Assembly: GCA_964633825.1 (NCBI GenBank)
Contig: CAZWHE010000142.1
Coordinates: 1-10,829, forward strand
From: CAZWHE01 sp964633825
GTDB lineage: Bacteria > Planctomycetota > B15-G4 > CAYZWU01
Length of the DNA stretch: 10,829 bases
Direction of reading: 5' to 3'
In this document: in pieces, positions 7,007 to 10,829 of the stretch
Layout: every line of letters starts with the position of its first letter
How positions within the stretch are numbered: the stretch's first letter is position 1
The notes under the pieces: generated by a model
What the model was told of the DNA's origin: nothing
Database searches by the model: none
What the model saw: the letters and a program-made list of their open reading frames with translations, nothing else
Made by a program: the position numbers and the translations under genes

Positions 7007-8976
7007 TTATTCCACGAAGAGAATCTCCAGGTTCGTGAGCACGCCTCCTGTGAATGCCTGGAAATAATGCTCATCCCCCGGGCTCCAGTAAGCCGGAACG
7101 GTGAGGGTCAATGTCAGAACACCGTTATCGGGAACATGCCCCAGAAAGAAGCTGAAGAGAGGCCACTCGAGATAGAGATAGCCGTAAAAAGTCTGCCAGG
7201 GTGGATCGAGGAGACCGAAGCTCTTGCACAGCATGGCGCCGGTTTTGGGAATGCCGATCACCCTGATGTCCAGGCTTCCTCCTGGTATCACGTCACCCAC
7301 ATGATAAAGATGCGGATAAGCTTCGTCGGCGCCCATGTCCACCAACCTGAAAGCGATCCTGGGATCGCCCTCGAAGTCGTGATCAGCGATGTCTGGAGCA
7401 TTGTTGTCACCGGCATTGATGCAGGGCGAATCGCCCGTCAGGTGATAATCACCGGCGCCCGGCTCGACAAAGAGCGGGTCGGCATCGATCATGCCCGGCC
7501 CCCAGACAAGGGTGGAGCCCGGCCTGACATAGACCGAAGCCTGCCCCCCTTCCATATCGGAGTGGCTGATACTGAAAGCGCTGGCGCGTCCTGAAGTCCC
7601 GACCTGGACCTCAGGTCCCGACGGGGCATCGTTGCCCCAGAAAATCGTGTTCATCACATTGACCGAAGACTGGGCTGAACAATAGAGACCGCCTCCCCGC
7701 TCAGTCGCGGAGTTGCTTATGATCGTGTTGTTGACAACGGTCGGTTGCGCCCCCTTGCAGCAAATCCCGCCGCCGTTATGGGCTGTCGTGTTTCCGGATA
7801 TAATATTGCCGCTTAACATCGGCGATGTGCTTGACCAGAAGTATATCCCGCCGCCGCTGCCGTCAGCCCGGTTTCCGGGATGGTGTTGTCCAAGATCGAA
7901 GGGGAACTATCACTTAAAAAACAGTAAATCGCTCCTCCTTTATCTCCCGCCGTGTTATCTGCAATGATGTTTTCGGAAATCGTCGGAGAAGAGTCATAAC
8001 AATAGATCCCGCCGCCATCTTCGCTCGCCGTGTTTCCTGTAATGGTATTGTTTACAATCATACCGGAATATCTCGAGCAATAGATGGCGCCGCCCACGCG
8101 CGCCCTATTACCGGTGAAAGTATTCTTTTCGATTACAGCAGACAAACCCGAACAAGTGATGCCGCCGCCGCTGTCGTCTTCGTTTTCGATAATCTTGTTA
8201 TTCGAGATAATTGGCGAGCAATCGGAATAACAGACAATCCCGCTGCCCGCCGTGTTTTCCCTGATGATGTTATTCGTAATTGTTGGTGAAGAGTCATAAC
8301 GGCACCAAATCCCACCACCACTATTTGCCGTAATAGTATTGTTGAAAATCATTGGCGATGAACCGTCGCAGCAGATCCCACCGCTCTTCCAAGCCGTGTT
8401 TGCACTGATGACATTGTTTAAAATCGCTGGGGATGATCCGTAGCAGCAGATCCCCCCGCCCTAGCCGTGAATACTTACGTTTGCGGAAATGACGTTGCTC
8501 GAAATCACTGGTGATGATTCGTAGCAGAAGATCCCCCCGCCATCCCCATCCAGCGTGTTTGCGGTGATGATGTTGTTCGAGATCGTCGGGGAGGAGTTTT
8601 CGCAATGAATTCCTCCACCTTCTGACAGCCAGTAACCGAAGCCGTTCGTAATCGTGAAGCCCTCCAATACAGTACTCGTCCCCTCTCCGCTTTTAAATGT
8701 CACCACCTGCCATGTTCCGTTCCCATCGATGGTGGTGACGTCGGGACCGAGCTGGCTCCTCACTTCAATCGCTTTGCCGAGAAAGTCGATGTTCTCCACA
8801 TACGGCCCCCCGTGGACGGAGTCGGGCCTGACGATGACCGTATCGCCGTTCGCTGCCGCATCGATGGCGCCCTGGATCGTTCCGTAGTCATCCGGAACAT
8901 AAACAGTTGCTCCATGAAGAACACCGGCGGCCAGAACAAATGAGATCAGAAAAAGAGTGCTTGTTTGACTTGACAT
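7007..8976 (-). pseudogene. Secreted right-handed parallel beta-helix protein, interrupted by a stop and a frameshift
   Basis: Reassembled length is about 656 residues. The start at 8976 is preferred over 9006 because AGGAG lies seven bases before it and it opens directly into a signal peptide (MSSQTSTLFLISFVLAAGVLHG, read as 1-22), then ATVYVPDDYGTIQGAIDAAANGDTVIV, a common opening of exported beta-helix proteins. Thirteen coils of about 23-25 residues follow (pattern GGGIYC..SSPTI.NN.I..NTA). A region with DADPLFVEPGAGDYHLTGDSPCINAG and GADE and a C-terminal beta-rich domain complete it. Two lesions split it: an in-frame TAG at 8461-8463, after which the same frame continues normally, and a missing base at about 7878-7879, where PETG should read SGNR. 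The protein is probably exported or cell-surface; enzyme activity cannot be assigned. Decay and sequence error are both possible. Confidence 0.85.
7640..8625 (-). repeat. Tandem coding repeats of the beta-helix coils
   Basis: Degenerate tandem repeats with a period of about 69-78 bases encode thirteen beta-helix coils. The DNA pattern recurs as a GC-rich box (encoding GGGI.C) alternating with an AT-rich box (encoding NN.I..N). The repeat is a protein-level structure rather than a CRISPR or satellite array. Such repeats are prone to slippage and misassembly, which bears on the two lesions in this gene. Confidence 0.8.
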
Positions 8977-9082
8977 GATGATTCTCCTGAATGTCGCCCC
9001 GAACACAACTCGTGCACCCCCTATTTACATCGACATCGAGAGGAAGTAACAGACCAAAAATGGCCAAGAGAAATGCGCCTCA

Positions 9083-10681
9083 TCAACGCCCGCCCCGCTT
9101 CCCGTAGGTGCTGCTGGCAGAGGCGTGAGCGGCCCAGGCGCGGCCGCGCGGGCCGGAGATTTCCACGGCGTCGATCTCGTTCCAGCCGGAGCGGCGGTTC
9201 GTGTCGAGGACGATGCGAAGGCCGTGCACGTTGTAGGACGTGGTGGAAAACCTGACCTCGAAAACGCCCGGCGTCTTGGTGGGATCGGTCCCTGACCAGA
9301 CCGTGTGCCGCCGGTTGTTCTTGTCGATGGCCAGGATCCGGCTGACGGCGCCGGCCACATTGACCTCGTAGATGCGGACCGTGTTGACGGGCATGGGGTT
9401 TTTGTAACCCACCTCGATCCACTGCTCCCCCATGTCGGGACTGCTCGAAGCCCAGGCGTTCGGGTGATCGCGGTTCGGCGGGATCGCGTCGGGCGGGCCG
9501 ATGAGCTTCCGGGAACTCCACGACTGTACGGAAGAGATGCGGTTCAGGGCCTTGTTGATGTTCTCGATAGACGTGGCGTATGACAGGCGAATGAAGCCCT
9601 CACCGTACTCACCAAAAGAGGTGCCCGAGAGAACGGCCACACCGGCCTCGTTCAAGAGATAGTCGGCAACAACCTGGCTACTCATCCCAGTTTCGGTGAT
9701 GTTCGGGAAGGCGTAGAAGGCGCCCTTGGGCATCACGCAGCGCAGCTTGGGGATTTCGTTCAATCCCTTCACGATGACTCCCCGCCGCTCCTTGAAGGCC
9801 GCCATCATCTTCTTCGATCCCTCTTGGGGCCCCGTAAGGGCCTCTGTGCCGGCCCACTGGGTGAAAGCCGCCGTGCACGAGTTCGAGTTGGTCATCAGAC
9901 GGGCCACCTGGGAGGCCAATTCAGCGGGCATCACGCCATACCCAAGTCTCCAACCAGTCATGGCGTACGTCTTCGAATGTCCGTTCAAGATGATGGTTCG
10001 CTCTGCCGGAGACATGCCCGGAAAGGAAGCAACACTGGCGAACTCACCATCATACACCATGGTGTCGTATATCTCATCAGAGAGCACGGGGATGTCCCTC
10101 TCCACAGCAATCTCAGCGATAGCCTTCAAATCTTCCTGGCTAAGCACCCCTCCAGTGGGATTCTGAGGAGAGTTTAAGATGATCAGGGTAGTCCGATCCG
10201 TAACTTTATCGCGAAGCTCTGCCACATCGAAACTGAAACCTCTATCCTCCCTTAACTGGATGGGCACCGGCTTGGCTCCAGCGAAGTTGATGACTGATTC
10301 ATAAATCGGGAACCCTGGATTGGGGTAGATCACCTCATCGCCAGCGCCTGCTAAGGCCAGAATGACGAAGAACATGATCGGCTTTCCCCCAGGCGTCACG
10401 ACTACCAAGTCCGGATCAACCTTTACATGGCGGGTCCCGGCGATATAGTCTGCGATCGCTTGTCTGAATTCGGGAATCCCTGCGGAGGGCACATAATGTG
10501 TCTTTCCGCTGCGTAGCGCCTTCACGCCCGCCTCTATGATATTGGCAGGAGTGTCAAAATCGGGCTCGCCAATCTCCATGTGTATAATGTCCCGCCCTTG
10601 CGCCTCTAGAGCTCGCGCCTTAACCAGCACCTCGAACGCAGTCTCCGTTCCTAACCTACTCATTCGTTCAGCGAATTTCAT
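9083..10681 (-). CDS. Class I/II PLP-dependent aminotransferase fused to a discoidin-like domain
   Basis: 532 residues. Start 10681 is chosen because AAGGAGGAG lies just upstream and the family sequence begins at MKFAERMSRLG; an upstream ATG at 10729 lacks such a site. Residues 1 to about 382 are an aspartate-type (fold type I) aminotransferase: N174 in SPQNPTG, D202 and Y205 in SDEIY, PLP-binding lysine K237 in GHSKTYAMTGWRLGY, and substrate-carboxylate R365. All expected active-site residues are present. Residues about 384-510 are a different module resembling discoidin/F5-F8-type domains of secreted proteins (LIGPPDA, NAWASSSPDMGEQWIEVGY, VRIYE, WNEIDAVEISG), followed by a short tail. The second module is GC-rich (45 of 60 bases at 9121-9180, 41 of 60 at 9301-9360) against 32-35 of 60 in samples of the aminotransferase part. 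No signal peptide is present. A cytosolic enzyme joined to a domain usually found outside the cell is unexpected; gene fusion or chimeric assembly are both possible. Confidence 0.85.
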   Translation of the reverse strand: MKFAERMSRLGTETAFEVLVKARALEAQGRDIIHMEIGEPDFDTPANIIEAGVKALRSGKTHYVPSAGIPEFRQAIADYIAGTRHVKVDPDLVVVTPGGKPIMFFVILALAGAGDEVIYPNPGFPIYESVINFAGAKPVPIQLREDRGFSFDVAELRDKVTDRTTLIILNSPQNPTGGVLSQEDLKAIAEIAVERDIPVLSDEIYDTMVYDGEFASVASFPGMSPAERTIILNGHSKTYAMTGWRLGYGVMPAELASQVARLMTNSNSCTAAFTQWAGTEALTGPQEGSKKMMAAFKERRGVIVKGLNEIPKLRCVMPKGAFYAFPNITETGMSSQVVADYLLNEAGVAVLSGTSFGEYGEGFIRLSYATSIENINKALNRISSVQSWSSRKLIGPPDAIPPNRDHPNAWASSSPDMGEQWIEVGYKNPMPVNTVRIYEVNVAGAVSRILAIDKNNRRHTVWSGTDPTKTPGVFEVRFSTTSYNVHGLRIVLDTNRRSGWNEIDAVEISGPRGRAWAAHASASSTYGKRGGR

Positions 10682-10755
10682 TTTCTCCTCCTTGAGAGAA
10701 AGTATGTTCTGGCAGAAAGCCAGACTCACTCGACAACCATGGAAAGATAGTGTGT

Positions 10756-10829
10756 TGCTTGGGTTGCGTACCCCCGATGCTCTTCACATTGCCACAGCGA
10801 TGGAATCCGACACCCTGGTGTTTATCACT
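10756..10829 (+). pseudogene. C-terminal fragment of a PIN-domain protein (VapC-like), runs off the window
   Basis: The frame reads GLRTPDALHIATAMESDTLVFIT up to the window end, the characteristic late motif of PIN-domain ribonucleases (LRTPDALHLATA, with the conserved acidic residue D). PIN toxins cleave RNA and usually pair with an antitoxin. Upstream in the same open frame (from about 10680) I see no N-terminal PIN sequence such as the DTN motif, and that stretch overlaps the start of the aminotransferase gene on the other strand. So the gene appears to lack its 5' part. A start cannot be assigned. If the frame is intact beyond the window, it ends shortly after 10829. Confidence 0.6.

Noticed and set aside
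6894..7067. A 57-codon open frame on the plus strand beginning with ATG at 6894.
   Set aside because: No ribosome binding site, no recognisable motif, and its second half is antisense to the beta-helix gene.
7640..8625. Regularly spaced repeats that could suggest a CRISPR array.
   Set aside because: The units are degenerate, in frame, about 72 bases long and encode beta-helix coils without unique spacers.
9050..9064. A GGCCA/TGGTC stem downstream of the aminotransferase-discoidin stop.
   Set aside because: Five pairs including a G-U pair, with the T-run in the loop rather than after the stem; not a convincing terminator.
9021..9521. A long Arg/Pro-rich open frame on the minus strand.
   Set aside because: It is the out-of-frame reading of the GC-rich discoidin-like domain; the frame with homology is the fused one.
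10682..10729. A longer aminotransferase start at 10729.
   Set aside because: AAGGAGGAG directly precedes 10681, and the family N-terminus begins there; the extra 16 residues are unlike the family.

Overview
The window looks like a piece of an uncultured bacterial genome, most likely Planctomycetota or one of the candidate phyla with similar gene content (Hydrogenedentota/Eisenbacteria-like). This is inferred from two kinds of protein: a PKN-type Ser/Thr kinase with one membrane helix and a TPR tail, and a secreted right-handed beta-helix protein of the 'TIQGAIDAAANGDTVIV ... DGNGTW ... GADE' type. No rRNA, tRNA or CRISPR array is present, so the taxonomic call is tentative.

Layout, left to right. 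1-1.2 kb (minus strand): a small excisionase-like HTH protein followed by a Fic AMP-transferase gene broken by a one-base frameshift. 1.3-2.45 kb (plus strand, divergent): an XRE-HTH protein with a DUF6922-like tail, overlapping an AbiEii/AbiGii-family nucleotidyltransferase; this resembles a type IV toxin-antitoxin (AbiE-like) module with an unusual antitoxin. The AT-rich region between the two pairs carries promoter-like hexamers and inverted repeats, one overlapping the XRE start codon. 2.47-5.4 kb (minus): the 981-residue kinase. 5.48-5.67 kb: a 191-bp fold-back element with perfect 26-bp terminal inverted repeats. 5.66-6.85 kb (minus): an AAA/DUF4143 ATPase whose stop codon lies inside that repeat. 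7.0-9.0 kb (minus): a secreted beta-helix protein of 13 coils, interrupted by an in-frame amber codon and a one-base frameshift. 9.08-10.68 kb (minus): a class I/II aminotransferase fused in frame to a GC-rich discoidin-like domain. 10.76 kb to the end (plus): the C-terminal motif of a PIN-domain protein, without a recognisable N-terminal part.

How the genes relate. Fic/HTH, XRE/AbiEii, AAA-DUF4143 and PIN are all families common in toxin-antitoxin, defence or mobile gene pools, so this reads as an accessory region. It is interspersed with a signalling kinase, an exported repeat protein and a fused metabolic enzyme. I see no single large operon; the two-gene modules are the plausible functional units. 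Three reading-frame lesions in two genes may be decay or may be errors in the assembled sequence. The aminotransferase block has an abrupt change of character at both edges, so recombination or a chimeric assembly must be considered there.

The best candidates for something under-described are the fold-back element placed exactly between the ATPase stop and the kinase promoter, the XRE-DUF6922/AbiEii pair with its start-codon operator, and the aminotransferase-discoidin fusion. None is proven new from the sequence alone.
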